The notes under the pieces: model-generated
Databases searched by the model: none
What the model was told of the DNA's origin: nothing
The model's input: only the letters and a program-made list of their open reading frames with translations
Assembly: GCF_900111995.1 (NCBI RefSeq)
Contig: NZ_FOKF01000023.1
Coordinates: 25,809 to 89,808 of the forward strand
Reading direction: 5' to 3'
Length of the DNA: 64,000 nt
Source of the DNA: Collimonas sp. OK607
Lineage (GTDB): Bacteria; Pseudomonadota; Gammaproteobacteria; Burkholderiales; Burkholderiaceae_D
Program-made: the position numbers and the translations under genes
Part shown: positions 29,490-38,925 of the stretch, piece after piece
How positions within the stretch are numbered: the stretch's first letter is position 1
Layout: each line of letters opens with the position of its first letter

Positions 29490-29754
29490 AGGGCCTATTG
29501 ACCCATGATTTGGGAGATGCGTTCAAACCAAAACGTGCGCTGGCAAGGCGCGTGGTGTAGCAGGGGCCGAGGCCCCTGCAAGCCATGCAACGCGGCCAGC
29601 GCACGTTTTGGTTTGAACCCTCCGGGAACGGCTGCAGGCGTCGCATGCCGTTGTTGCAACTCCTTGCCGTAGCACCGCTACGTCGCGTCGCTGCGCCTAG
29701 GCACGCAACGCCTGCCGCACGTTCGCACTCCCAAATCATGGGTCAATAGGCCCT
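29490..29754. repeat. 265-bp nested palindromic element at the tsaD 3' end
   Basis: The outer arms are a perfect 27-bp inverted repeat: AGGGCCTATTGACCCATG... at 29490-29516 and its complement at 29728-29754. Inside the left half is a perfect 23-bp stem at 29521-29543 and 29596-29618, whose core is another hairpin, GCAGGGGCC/GGCCCCTGC at 29560-29579 with a GA loop. A shorter arm pair, GCAGGCGT (29634-29641) and ACGCCTGC (29708-29715), brackets the right half. No open frame of interest lies inside. This looks like a non-autonomous, MITE- or REP-like mobile unit. The right arm provides the last three codons and the stop of tsaD. Confidence 0.88.
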
Positions 29755-30771
29755 AAGCTCATCGAGCGGCCAGCGCGGCCGCACATTGAATCCATATGTA
29801 CGTTGCGCCGCCTGCGGATTGATTTGTAGTCGCATCGCGCCGGCGAAGGCGATCATCGCCCCGTTGTCAGTACAAAACTCTAGTTCCGGGTAGTACACCC
29901 GGAAGCGCCGCTTTTCAGCCGCCGCATTAAGAGCGCTGCGCAATTGCTGGTTGGCGCCCACTCCGCCCGCAATTATCAGGCGTTTGAGACCGGTCTGCTT
30001 GAGGGCAGCCAGGCATTTGGCCAGCAACACCTCAACCAGCGCGTCCACAAAGGCACGTGCGATATTGGCTTTGTCCTGGTCGCAAATATTGGTCGTATGA
30101 TTTTTGACTAGTGTCAGTACCGCTGTTTTGAGGCCGGAAAAACTGAAATCCAGATTTTTCGAATGTAGCATCGGCCGTGGCAGCTGATACACCGATGGGT
30201 CGCCGAATTCAGCCAAACGTGAAATCGCGGGGCCACCGGGATAACCAAGACCTAACAGCTTGGCCGATTTATCGAACGCTTCGCCGGCGGCATCGTCCAG
30301 TGTTTCCCCCAGCAAACTATATTGTCCGACGCCGTCGACCCGCATCAATTGCGTGTGACCACCGGACACCAGCAAGGCAACGAACGGAAATTTTGGCGGA
30401 TCGCTAGCCAACAGGGGCGATAACAAATGCCCTTCCAGGTGATGCACGCCCAGCATGGGCTTATCCAGCGCCAGTCCGAGGCCGCAAGCAACCGATGCGC
30501 CAACCAGCAGCGCACCGGCCAGGCCCGGTCCCTGGGTATAGGCGATGGCATCGATGTCGTGCCGCGCGATGCCGCTTTCGGCCAGCACTTGTTGCAACAG
30601 AGGGATCGCGCGCCGAATGTGGTCGCGCGAAGCCAGTTCCGGCACCACGCCGCCGTACTGCTCATGCATCGCTACTTGCGAATACAAGGCATGCGACAGC
30701 AAGCCGCGCTCGGTATCGTAGAGCGCGAGGCCGGTTTCGTCACAGGAAGATTCAACGCCGAGAACAATCAT
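29743..30771 (-). CDS. tsaD: tRNA N6-threonylcarbamoyladenosine transferase TsaD
   Basis: A 342-residue enzyme that transfers the threonylcarbamoyl group to A37 of tRNAs reading ANN codons (with TsaB/E). The iron-binding H111-x3-H115 pair is in [12 protein letters not shown], and the nucleotide-binding ASKH-fold blocks start with [11 protein letters not shown]. The start at 30771 is the conserved MIVLGVESS; 53 upstream in-frame residues are unrelated. The 3' end is unusual: the final Arg-Ala-Tyr codons and the stop lie in the inverted-repeat arm of the palindromic element. Confidence 0.97.
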   Translation of the reverse strand: MIVLGVESSCDETGLALYDTERGLLSHALYSQVAMHEQYGGVVPELASRDHIRRAIPLLQQVLAESGIARHDIDAIAYTQGPGLAGALLVGASVACGLGLALDKPMLGVHHLEGHLLSPLLASDPPKFPFVALLVSGGHTQLMRVDGVGQYSLLGETLDDAAGEAFDKSAKLLGLGYPGGPAISRLAEFGDPSVYQLPRPMLHSKNLDFSFSGLKTAVLTLVKNHTTNICDQDKANIARAFVDALVEVLLAKCLAALKQTGLKRLIIAGGVGANQQLRSALNAAAEKRRFRVYYPELEFCTDNGAMIAFAGAMRLQINPQAAQRTYGFNVRPRWPLDELRAY

Positions 30772-30848
30772 GGGTGGGGCAAAATTTATACAATGCCGCA
30801 TTGTAAAGGAAAGCGCGGCCGACGCGCGATGCCATGCAAAGGCGTCGA

Positions 30849-31040
30849 TTAATCCTTGCCCAGTTGCTCCATCGCCTTGCGCATGAAAGCCAGTTGTTGC
30901 GAAAATCGGGTGCAAGCGGTGCAAGTCCACAGATGTATGCGGACCCGAATCCGGGTTAATGGCGACAAATTGCTATCCTGCGCCTGGGAAAGCAGGAATT
31001 GCGTATCGCGGCAGTGTGGGATCAAACGCTTATACGACAT
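30849..31040 (-). CDS. Small zinc-finger anti-sigma-like protein
   Basis: A 63-residue soluble protein with Cys10 and H36-x3-C40-x2-C43, the zf-HC2 arrangement of zinc-containing anti-sigma domains. It has no membrane segment. It follows an ECF-type sigma gene on the same strand after 131 bases, matching a sigma/anti-sigma pair. Function as anti-sigma is inferred from the motif and neighbour. Confidence 0.8.
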   Translation of the reverse strand: MSYKRLIPHCRDTQFLLSQAQDSNLSPLTRIRVRIHLWTCTACTRFSQQLAFMRKAMEQLGKD

Positions 31041-31171
31041 AAATTAGATATGACATAAAAATAAACTAACTGGCTTGGCAAACTTTTCGGTATCCATGAA
31101 TAGTCGCGCCACGGATGCAATCCTTACAATGAAATTCGCACTATCTTATATTGCTCACGAAGTCAGGCGGT

Positions 31172-31741
31172 TCAAGATTGCGTGCCGAACCAGTTCAATT
31201 GCAAGCATTCCCGCAGCCGGGCGCGTGCCCGGTACAGCAATACCCATGCATTCGCAGCGGTGATATCCAACTCTTTGCAAATCGCCTCGGTATCCAGTTC
31301 CAGCCATTCCCGCATCATGAAAATGCGTCCGGTTTTGGCAGGCAATTTGTCGATGCACAGCTGCAAAATATCAAAAAACTCCTTGCGTTCCAGCGTCTGG
31401 TCTGGATTTCCCCAGCTGGGCGCTGCTTCCACGGCATGACCTGTCGATGTAAATAAAGCATCGATCATCTCAGCATCGCTACGTTCTCCGTCATCGTCGA
31501 TATTCAGTAGTTGTACCTCGCGCTTGCCCCGTCGCAGCTGGTCCAGCAATTTGTGCTTAAGGATGCCAATGACATAGGTTTTGAATGAGGACTGCTGTTG
31601 AAAACGGTCCGGATGCTCAAGCACCGCGAGGATGGTTTCCGAGACGGCATCTTCGGCCAGTGCGTCATTGCGCAACTGCAGCGCGGCAAACCGCACTAGT
31701 TGCGGCCGCAATGTTTCAAGCTGGCTAGGATCGAATGCCAT
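31172..31741 (-). CDS. ECF-type RNA polymerase sigma factor
   Basis: A 189-residue sigma-70 family protein. Region 2 is in residues about 10-80 (FKTYVIGILKHKLLDQLRRGKRE), followed by an acidic linker (LLNIDDDGERSDAE) and region 4 with the helix-turn-helix KLPAKTGRIFMMREWLELDTEAICKELDITAANAWVLLYRARARLRECL (shown only in part here). It directs RNA polymerase to its own promoters; targets are unknown. The zf-HC2 gene downstream is the likely partner. Confidence 0.88.
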   Translation of the reverse strand: MAFDPSQLETLRPQLVRFAALQLRNDALAEDAVSETILAVLEHPDRFQQQSSFKTYVIGILKHKLLDQLRRGKREVQLLNIDDDGERSDAEMIDALFTSTGHAVEAAPSWGNPDQTLERKEFFDILQLCIDKLPAKTGRIFMMREWLELDTEAICKELDITAANAWVLLYRARARLRECLQLNWFGTQS

Positions 31742-31910
31742 ATAAACCCGATAGGAGAAGCCAAGGAGAAGTCAAAACAAGCACCAATTGCCGGTCTCCC
31801 GACAGGCGACGATTTTACCTGATGGCCATAAACTCTGGCTGGTAAAGTAAAATCGCTACAAATATGCCCACCTTCATTCGTTGCTCGCAAACCTCGATCG
31901 TTATCTATAC

Positions 31911-32927
31911 ATGAAAAATATTCCGCCCGCCGAACCGTTCCCCGCCGCCCGCTTCATCAAGGAAATCGGGCGCGGCAAGGACGGCGCGCGCAGCCTGTCA
32001 CGCGACGATGCGCATGATTTATACACTGCCATGCTGGACGGTCGCGTCTCAGATCTGGAGCTGGGCGGGATCCTGTTGGCGATGCGCATCAAGGGCGAAT
32101 CGGTAGAGGAAATCACCGGCTTTCTGGAAGCGGCGGAAGCATCATTTACGCAAATATCGCTCGTGGCCAATACCGATGCAGATGCAAACCCTGCAAGCAC
32201 CTGGCAGTACGCACCGGTCGTCATCCCCAGCTACAACGGCGCGCGACACATGGCCAACCTGACCCCTTTGCTGGCGATGTTGCTGGCGCGTGAAGGCGTG
32301 CCGGTGCTGCTGCACGGCGTCTTGACAGATCCAGGCCGCGTCACCAGTGCCGAAGTTTTTCAAGCGCTGGGCCAGCCGATCTGCAACAGCATCGAGCAGG
32401 CACAACAGTGTTTTGCCAAACACCTGCCAGCCTTCATGCCGATTGATGCACTGGCGCCGAAAATGGCAAGGCTACTCGCCATGCGGCGGATCCTCGGAGT
32501 CCGTAACTCAACCCACACGCTGGTCAAAATCATGCAACCGTTTGTGATTCCTGCCCTGCGCCTGAGTTCGTACACGCATCCCGAATATCTGACAATGCTG
32601 ACAGCCTATTTCACGACTACCGCTGCAGCTGAACGCGGAGATGTGTTTTTAATGCGCGGCACTGAAGGTGAAACGGTAGCCAATGCCAGGAAGGCGCAAA
32701 AAATCGACTGGTTACATGGCGGCGCCCAAACCACACTGGTAGAGAAACAAAACATCGCCGACGAGATCCCGCCCCTGCCTGAGCAGCGCGACGCCGTCAC
32801 AACCGCCAGCTGGATACAGCAGGCACTGGTGCAAAAAGAACTGATTCCGAAACCGATTGCCGAACAGGTCGAACAATGCCTGAGGGTTTCCCGCTCGCTA
32901 CACATGCAATACAATAAGTCACGGTAA
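31911..32927 (+). CDS. ybiB: YbiB-like DNA-binding protein (phosphoribosyltransferase fold)
   Basis: A 338-residue homologue of anthranilate phosphoribosyltransferase (TrpD2 fold) that in E. coli (YbiB) binds nucleic acids and is LexA-regulated. Characteristic N-terminal FIKEIGRGKDGARSLSRDDAHDLYTAMLDG and GGILLAMRIKGES segments are seen. The ATG at 31911 is chosen over an upstream in-frame TTG because it heads the conserved region. It is divergent from the sigma factor gene. Confidence 0.88.
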   Translation: MKNIPPAEPFPAARFIKEIGRGKDGARSLSRDDAHDLYTAMLDGRVSDLELGGILLAMRIKGESVEEITGFLEAAEASFTQISLVANTDADANPASTWQYAPVVIPSYNGARHMANLTPLLAMLLAREGVPVLLHGVLTDPGRVTSAEVFQALGQPICNSIEQAQQCFAKHLPAFMPIDALAPKMARLLAMRRILGVRNSTHTLVKIMQPFVIPALRLSSYTHPEYLTMLTAYFTTTAAAERGDVFLMRGTEGETVANARKAQKIDWLHGGAQTTLVEKQNIADEIPPLPEQRDAVTTASWIQQALVQKELIPKPIAEQVEQCLRVSRSLHMQYNKSR

Positions 32928-33258
32928 TCAACAAACAGTAATTCCTCAGGGGAACTAATTCTTTCAAGGAAGTACAAACACCGTAGATTGACTATGCCAA
33001 GAGCAGATGCATGTACTATCTGGCAGTCGACCGCTTAAAGTGTTGCCGTTAAGCGTTTCATATTGTGTGTATTCTTAGGTTAAAGCTTAAACAGATTCGA
33101 TAGCGCAACGCAAATATAATCAAGCAAGGAGAGTGCGCCTGGCTGTTAAGCAAGTAAGCATTTATTCGTGTAATTCAGCAATATCCCCATTCATCCGCCT
33201 ATACGGCAACTTGTCCAGCAGTCGTACTTTGCTGCAAGACTAACTTTCTGGAGGATCC
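32928..33258 (+). other. Leader region of the antiporter gene
   Basis: About 330 bases without a supported gene between ybiB and the antiporter. The right end carries the ribosome-binding site (TGGAGGATCC) of the antiporter. A weak purine-rich AAGGAGAG near 33125 is followed too closely by a GTG of a 36-codon frame to be credible. Confidence 0.5.
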
Positions 33259-34467
33259 ATGGATTGGACTCTTCCGCCCTTTGCGCTAGCACAGCCCATT
33301 CAATGGAATGCGCTGTTACTGTTCGGCAGCTTGCTGCTGTTCGGGCTGGTGGGCGGTCATATCGTAACGAAAAACCCTTGGTTCCCACGCATCACCGGTT
33401 ACTTGATCGTCGGCTTTTTGCTGGGTGTCGGCGGACTCGATTTGTTGTCCGGAGATGTACTCAAACTGGCGAATATTTTTGCCGACATGGCGATGGCGCT
33501 GGTGGTATATCAACTGGGACGCTATGTCGATATCGGCTGGCTGCGCCGGGAAAAATGGTTGTTGGCGACGGTCGTCCTGAGCGCCGTATTGTGTTTTGCG
33601 TTCGTCAGCGGCGCATTGATCTGGTTTGGCACTTCCAAGGTATTGGCGTTGCTGGGCGGCGTGCTGGCCATCGCCACCGCGCCGGCGGTAGTCATGGTGG
33701 TAGTGCGCGACCTCAAGGCGGAAGGCCAGGTGACGCGTCGCCTCGCCGCCATGACGGCGTTGAATAATTTTGTCGCGCTGCTGGCCGCCTATGCGTTGCT
33801 GCCGGTTGTCGCCCATGAAAGCGCTACCCCGTTCGGTACGTTGCTGGCGCATACTTTTTATTCACTGGGCGGCTCGCTGATATTGGCGTATCTGACTTAT
33901 CGCCTGATGATCCCGCTGGCGCGCTTGCTTGGACGCCAGCCGAGCCGCCAGTTCGTACTGGTGATCGCCGTCATCACACTGGCGATTGGCGCCGCGCATG
34001 CACTGCAATTGCCGATATTGCTGACCATGCTGATCTTCGCCATCATGTCGAAGAACCTTGATCATCAGTATGATCTGATGGAGCTTGAGTTTGGCGTCGC
34101 CAATGAATTGTTCATCGTGATGCTGTTTATCACGATAGGCGCTTCGATCCGCTTGTCCGATCTGTCGATGGTAGGCGCCTCGGTTGCAGTACTCATCGCA
34201 GCGCGCTTTCTCGCCATGGCTTGCGGGGTCTTTGCGTTTGCCCATTTTGCCAAGATGAAATGGAAGCAGGCGGCGCTCATTACCTTGGGAACGTTACCCA
34301 TGACCGAGGCTGGACTGGGATTAATGCAAACGACTGCCTATCTCTATCCAACCACCACAGCAGATGTCTTGCCGTTGCTGGCCGGCTGCCTGATTGTGCT
34401 GGAGTTGCTGGGGCCGATAGCGACCCAGTTTGCCTTGATCAAATCTGGAGAAAGCGGGCGCGAATGA
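33259..34467 (+). CDS. Cation:proton antiporter (CPA2/KefB-like)
   Basis: A 402-residue inner-membrane protein with about 12 hydrophobic helices and the CPA2-type fold. PRITGYLIVGFLLGVGGLD near residue 35 and the later LAIATAPAVVMVVVRDLKAEGQVT segment match the family. No cytosolic RCK/TrkA-N domain follows, so regulation by NAD/glutathione through such a domain is not expected. GGAGG gives a strong ribosome-binding site. It overlaps the next gene by 4 bases (ATGA). The transported cation is not predictable. Confidence 0.88.
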   Translation: MDWTLPPFALAQPIQWNALLLFGSLLLFGLVGGHIVTKNPWFPRITGYLIVGFLLGVGGLDLLSGDVLKLANIFADMAMALVVYQLGRYVDIGWLRREKWLLATVVLSAVLCFAFVSGALIWFGTSKVLALLGGVLAIATAPAVVMVVVRDLKAEGQVTRRLAAMTALNNFVALLAAYALLPVVAHESATPFGTLLAHTFYSLGGSLILAYLTYRLMIPLARLLGRQPSRQFVLVIAVITLAIGAAHALQLPILLTMLIFAIMSKNLDHQYDLMELEFGVANELFIVMLFITIGASIRLSDLSMVGASVAVLIAARFLAMACGVFAFAHFAKMKWKQAALITLGTLPMTEAGLGLMQTTAYLYPTTTADVLPLLAGCLIVLELLGPIATQFALIKSGESGRE

Positions 34468-35681
34468 TGGATAAGGCCATGAATGAAAATACCAAAGGCG
34501 GCGCCGCAGGCGGAGAAACTCAATCCGCAGCAGCTGGCCTGCCTTTCACCAGTTCCAGCCCGTTCACGATGGGAATCGAACTTGAATTGCAGCTGGTCAA
34601 CCGCCGCAACTACAACCTCGCCAGCGACGCCGTTGACCTGCTGACCTGGATCGAGCCGCGCGACTTGCAAAAACAGATCAAGCTGGAAATGACGCAGGGC
34701 ATGATCGAGCTGAATTCAGACGTTCACACCCGGGTCGACCATCTGGTCGAGGAACTGAAAGGTTTGCGCGCTGCGCTGAACCGGGGCGCGCACTATCTGA
34801 ATATCGACGTCTCCGGCGGCGGTGCGCATCCATTCCAGCATTGGAACGAACAACGGATTACACCTAGTGAACGCTTCCATCATCTGCATGAAAAATACGG
34901 TTATCTGGCAAAGACGTTTACCGTCTTCGGCCAGCATATCCACATCGGCGTGCCAAACGGCGACGACGCGCTCTACCTGACGCATGCGTTTTCGCGTTTC
35001 GTGCCGCATTTCATTGCGCTCTCGGCCGCCTCGCCGTTTTATCAAGGTGCCGATACCAAATTCGAATCATCGCGCAGTAACGTGGTGCGCGCATTCCCGC
35101 TGTCGGGAACCGCGCCGACACTGACCCGATGGACCGATTTTGAATCGTATTACGATGAATTGCTGCGCATGGGAATCATCGGCAGCATGAAGGATTTCTA
35201 CTGGGATATCCGGCCCAAACCGGAATACGGCACGGTTGAAATCCGCGTTTGCGACACGCCGTTGACGATCGAGCACGCAGCACACCTGGGATGCTATGCG
35301 CAATTGCTGGCACGCTGGATTTTGACGGAACGGCCATTTGTCATCACTAACGATTTTTATCTGCTGTATCAATACAATCGCTTCGAAGCCAGCCGTTACG
35401 GCCTGAACGGCTCCATGGCGTTGCATGGCAACAACCCGGCCGACTCGTCGAAATTACCGATCTACCAGCATCTGCTAGACCATCTGCAGGACTTGCAGCA
35501 GTATACTCAGAACGAAGCGGAGCAACTGACCATAAAGCGCCTGCGCCACATGGCGGAAGACCGTCTCAGTGACGCCAGCTGGCTCAGACAAACATTTACC
35601 CAGCGCGGCTCTCTCAACGACATGATGCGGCTGTCGTCCGAACTATGGATGGGGCAAGAGCCGCCACCGTATTTCCAGTAA
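34464..35681 (+). CDS. Carboxylate-amine ligase, YbdK type
   Basis: A 405-residue protein of the glutamate-cysteine ligase 2 (GCS2/YbdK) family, an ATP-dependent carboxylate-amine ligase with weak glutamate-cysteine ligase activity known for E. coli YbdK. FTMGIELELQLVN heads the domain at about residue 36, and the FGQHIHIGV histidine block follows. Two ATG codons occur in tandem; the first overlaps the antiporter stop, suggesting coupling. A Gly/Ala-rich N-terminal stretch of about 30 residues precedes the domain. Confidence 0.9.
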   Translation: MMDKAMNENTKGGAAGGETQSAAAGLPFTSSSPFTMGIELELQLVNRRNYNLASDAVDLLTWIEPRDLQKQIKLEMTQGMIELNSDVHTRVDHLVEELKGLRAALNRGAHYLNIDVSGGGAHPFQHWNEQRITPSERFHHLHEKYGYLAKTFTVFGQHIHIGVPNGDDALYLTHAFSRFVPHFIALSAASPFYQGADTKFESSRSNVVRAFPLSGTAPTLTRWTDFESYYDELLRMGIIGSMKDFYWDIRPKPEYGTVEIRVCDTPLTIEHAAHLGCYAQLLARWILTERPFVITNDFYLLYQYNRFEASRYGLNGSMALHGNNPADSSKLPIYQHLLDHLQDLQQYTQNEAEQLTIKRLRHMAEDRLSDASWLRQTFTQRGSLNDMMRLSSELWMGQEPPPYFQ

Positions 35682-35713
35682 CGTGGCTCTAAATATCATT
35701 TCAACAATAATCA

Positions 35714-36910
35714 ATGCAAAAACAATTTGATGTCGCCGTCATCGGCGCCGGCGCTGCGGGCATGATGTGTGCTGCAGTAGCCGGGCAACGCGGGAAAAAA
35801 GTCGTCCTTATCGATCACGCCACCAAACTGGCGGAAAAAATCCGTATCTCGGGCGGCGGCCGTTGCAATTTCACTAACATCAACGCAGGACCGCAGAATT
35901 TCCTGTCGCAGAACCCGCATTTTTGCAAAAGTGCCCTGTCGCGCTACACGCCGCAAGATTTCCTTAGCTTGATGAAACGCCATCGGATTGGCTATCACGA
36001 GAAGCACAAAGGGCAATTGTTTTGTGACGACTCGTCGGAACAAGTGATCGCCATGCTGAAAGCCGAGTGCGATCTGGGCAACGTCAGCTGGCGCATGCCT
36101 TGCAGCGTTGCCAATGTGGGTAAGAGCGGCGATCTGTTCAGGATAGACAGCAGCGCCGGAGAAATACTTGCGAGCAATGTCGTCATCGCAACCGGCGGCT
36201 TGTCCATACCAAAAATTGGCGCCACCGACTTCGCCTATCGCATCGCGCGTCAATTTGATTTGGGCGTGATAGAACCTCAACCCGGCCTGGTACCCCTGAC
36301 CTTTGATGCAGCAGCCTGGCAGCCATTTTTGCCGCTGGCCGGCATTGCCTTGCCGGTTGAAGTCGAAACCGGCGACAAAAAAAAACGCGGCGAATTCAAG
36401 GAAGACCTCCTGTTCACGCATCGCGGACTATCAGGGCCGGCGATCCTGCAGATTTCCAGCTTTTGGAAGGCTGGTACCCCCCTGTCATTGAATCTCCTGC
36501 CTGAAATCGACGTCGTCAGCACGTTAATTGAAGGTAAAACCTCGGTTAAAAAAAATCTTGGCAACGTCTTCGCACAATGGCTGCCGACACGGCTGGCGCA
36601 CGGCATCATCGAGGCCAACAAGCTGGATCCGGCAGCGCGCCTGGCAGACATGCCAGACCGCCAGCTGCGAAATTTAGGGGATGCAATCAATCGCTGGACC
36701 ATCTTGCCCAGCGGCTCTGAAGGATATCGCAAAGCTGAAGTCACCTTGGGCGGGATCGATACCAGGGAACTATCACAGCAGAGCATGATGTCCAAGCAGG
36801 TAAATGGCTTGTATTTTATTGGCGAGTCGGTGGACGTCACCGGGTGGCTGGGCGGCTACAACTTTCAGTGGGCCTGGGCCTCGGGTACTGCAGCAGGGCT
36901 GGCAATTTGA
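35714..36910 (+). CDS. NAD(P)/FAD-dependent oxidoreductase (HI0933/YhiN family)
   Basis: A 398-residue flavoprotein of the HI0933/BaiN-like family. The FAD-binding Rossmann motif GAGAAGMMCA starts near residue 12, followed by KIRISGGGRCNFTN and a C-terminal GESVDVTGWLGGYNFQWAWASG. Enzymes of this family reduce unsaturated substrates, but the substrate here is unknown. It is 32 bases downstream of the YbdK gene, so may be co-transcribed. Confidence 0.9.
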   Translation: MQKQFDVAVIGAGAAGMMCAAVAGQRGKKVVLIDHATKLAEKIRISGGGRCNFTNINAGPQNFLSQNPHFCKSALSRYTPQDFLSLMKRHRIGYHEKHKGQLFCDDSSEQVIAMLKAECDLGNVSWRMPCSVANVGKSGDLFRIDSSAGEILASNVVIATGGLSIPKIGATDFAYRIARQFDLGVIEPQPGLVPLTFDAAAWQPFLPLAGIALPVEVETGDKKKRGEFKEDLLFTHRGLSGPAILQISSFWKAGTPLSLNLLPEIDVVSTLIEGKTSVKKNLGNVFAQWLPTRLAHGIIEANKLDPAARLADMPDRQLRNLGDAINRWTILPSGSEGYRKAEVTLGGIDTRELSQQSMMSKQVNGLYFIGESVDVTGWLGGYNFQWAWASGTAAGLAI

Positions 36911-37002
36911 CCATAAAAATGGACATCTATTGCCTTGCAAGCAGTAAAATCACGCTACAAAACAATACAATCAATAAAATCTATTAGAAATATTACTTTC
37001 CC

Positions 37003-37881
37003 ATGCCCAATAATTTTTCACACAGTACTGACGCAACACAACTCGAAGATAACGAACTGATTGATCTGGCCGCAATATTAGGCAGCTTCAAACGCCATTG
37101 GCTGGTTTTGCTGGCGTGCATTATCATCGCCCTGATAGTTGCAATCGCACTCAAATTCGCCTTGCCGCCCCAATGGCAGGCATCAGCAACCATACAAATT
37201 GGTCAATTGCCAGTCAATCCAACGACTTTGATCGAACCTACGGCACAAGCTGCCGAGCGCTTCAAGCAGCGCCAACTGCAAGATCAGGCATTGACTGCGA
37301 TCGGCCTCCCTTTAAATGAGGACAGCGACGACCGTACCCGCCTTTTTCGCAAGACACTTAAAGCCACTCCTGGAAAAAACACCGATTTCGTAGATATCAA
37401 CGTTGCCGGCCTTTCCCAGGCAGACGCCAAAAACAACTTGAACGCAGCGGTACAAGCGCTGGTCAGCGTACATAATGTGCGCTTAGCGCCAATGGTGAAA
37501 AACCTGAACGACCGCCTTGAAGCCAATACGCGCGACATGCTGCAGGCAACAACCGAGAAAGGCCGCATGGAAGCCAATCTCAAGAATGCAACAAGTTCCG
37601 CTGCCGGAGCCAGATTTGAACCAAGCGTAGTAGCCATTAATGTGCTGGCAAAACAGGACGACTTGATACGCGCCCTAACAAATGAACAAGCCGCCCTGGT
37701 GGATCTACGCACGAAAACTGACAGTTTCCCGACCGTGTTAGTGGACGCTATTTTTGTGCCGGTAAAACCTTACTTCCCAAAACTCTCGATATTTCTCGCG
37801 ATTGGACTGATTCTCGGCGCTGTAGTAGGCGGTGCAATAGCCCTCTTTCTAGATCGCAATCGTCCCAAAACATCGCCATAA
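37003..37881 (+). CDS. Wzz/chain-length determinant-like protein
   Basis: A 292-residue inner-membrane protein with Wzz topology: cytosolic N terminus, membrane helix around residues 34-52 (WLVLLACIIIALIVAIAL), a periplasmic helical domain rich in coiled-coil pattern, and a second helix near residues 260-285 (FLAIGLILGAVVGGAIALFL). Such proteins set O-antigen or polysaccharide chain length. It stands apart from any polysaccharide cluster in the window and has no ATPase domain. Upstream is AT-rich. Confidence 0.85.
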   Translation: MPNNFSHSTDATQLEDNELIDLAAILGSFKRHWLVLLACIIIALIVAIALKFALPPQWQASATIQIGQLPVNPTTLIEPTAQAAERFKQRQLQDQALTAIGLPLNEDSDDRTRLFRKTLKATPGKNTDFVDINVAGLSQADAKNNLNAAVQALVSVHNVRLAPMVKNLNDRLEANTRDMLQATTEKGRMEANLKNATSSAAGARFEPSVVAINVLAKQDDLIRALTNEQAALVDLRTKTDSFPTVLVDAIFVPVKPYFPKLSIFLAIGLILGAVVGGAIALFLDRNRPKTSP

Positions 37882-37938
37882 GCGCCACAAACGATGTTGC
37901 AAAATAAGCGGCAAGATTAAAACATTGCGGGATAAGAC

Positions 37939-37967
37939 TTCCATTTATTGGTTTTCCCCGCTATAAT
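37939..37967 (+). promoter_or_regulatory. Candidate rpsU promoter
   Basis: TATAAT at 37962-37967 lies 38 bases before the rpsU ATG; TTCCAT at 37939-37944 is the best -35 (spacer 17) but matches consensus poorly. Confidence 0.5.
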
Positions 37968-38004
37968 CTCGTTCTTCCCTACACAAACATTGGTTTGAAT
38001 TTAC

Positions 38005-38217
38005 ATGACCACAATTCGTCTTAAAGAAAATGAGCCCTTCGAAGTTGCGATGCGTCGCTTCAAGCGCACTATTGAAAAAACAGGTCTGCTGACTGAGTTG
38101 CGTGCACGTGAATTTTACGAAAAGCCAACTGCAGAGCGCAAGCGCAAGCTGGCAGCTGCTGTAAAACGTCATTACAAACGCATTCGCAGCCAGCAATTGC
38201 CGAAAAAACTGTACTAA
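38005..38217 (+). CDS. rpsU: 30S ribosomal protein S21
   Basis: A 70-residue ribosomal protein: [21 protein letters not shown] at the start and a basic C terminus ([11 protein letters not shown]). It heads the classic macromolecular synthesis cluster rpsU-(yqeY)-dnaG-rpoD. A terminator at 38277-38310 lies between it and yqeY. Confidence 0.98.
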   Translation: MTTIRLKENEPFEVAMRRFKRTIEKTGLLTELRAREFYEKPTAERKRKLAAAVKRHYKRIRSQQLPKKLY

Positions 38218-38276
38218 TATTTGTACTAGTTCTTCACCGCATACAAGTTTTGTTGCGGCTGACTGAATCGCGTTAC

Positions 38277-38310
38277 AAACCCGCTCCGGTGTTGCTCCGC
38301 AGCGGGTTTT
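38277..38310 (+). terminator. Intrinsic terminator after rpsU
   Basis: AAACCCGCT (38277-38285) pairs with AGCGGGTTT (38301-38309) and is followed by T residues. It probably lowers read-through from the strongly expressed rpsU to dnaG and rpoD, as in the classic operon. Confidence 0.85.
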
Positions 38311-38423
38311 GCCGTTTTTCACACCATCAACGGTAGCCTTGTACGTTTGTACTGCCGCCATCGTCATCGAGTATTTTTGTTTTTCTGATTTCAGATGAAA
38401 AACACCACCGAATGGAGAACCGC

Positions 38424-38873
38424 ATGGGCTTGAAAGAACAGATCACCGAAGACATGAAGGCCGCGATGCGCGCCAAAGAGACTGCAAAACTGGGCACCAT
38501 CCGTCTGATCACTGCAGCAATCAAACAAAAAGAAGTAGATGAACGCATCGAACTGGGCGACGCCCACGTGCTGGCCATCATCGAAAAGATGATCAAGCAA
38601 CGCAAAGACTCGATCAGCCAGTTTGAAGCCGGTGGCCGCCAGGATCTGGCCGATATCGAGAAAGCCGAACTGGTTATCCTCGCCAACTACATGCCGGCAG
38701 GCCTGACAGATGCTGAAATCCAGGTCGAGGTGGCAGCAGCCGTTGCGGCCAGCGGCGCCGCCGGTCCGCAGGACATGGGCAAAGTCATGGCCATCCTGAA
38801 ACCTAAGCTGGCCGGCCGTGTCGACATGACTGCGGTTTCGGCGCTGGTGAAAGTCGCACTGACTAAAGCCTGA
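38424..38873 (+). CDS. yqeY: GatB/YqeY domain protein
   Basis: A 149-residue protein corresponding to the tail domain of GatB, found as a free protein (YqeY) in many bacteria; it may bind tRNA. MGLKEQITEDMKAAMRAKE heads the helical domain. GGAG six bases upstream of the ATG at 38424 decides the start against an ATG four codons earlier. Located between rpsU and dnaG as in many betaproteobacteria. Confidence 0.93.
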   Translation: MGLKEQITEDMKAAMRAKETAKLGTIRLITAAIKQKEVDERIELGDAHVLAIIEKMIKQRKDSISQFEAGGRQDLADIEKAELVILANYMPAGLTDAEIQVEVAAAVAASGAAGPQDMGKVMAILKPKLAGRVDMTAVSALVKVALTKA

Positions 38874-38925
38874 TTGCTTGATTGCCCGATAAACACACAA
38901 ACACGCTGCCCGCCCTCTAGTCTAC

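Noticed and set aside
29560..29579. Intrinsic terminator inside the palindromic element
   Set aside because: Very stable GC hairpin but no T run; counted as part of the element.
33132..33243. A 36-codon GTG frame before the antiporter
   Set aside because: Purine box is only about two bases from the GTG and the peptide has no recognisable features.
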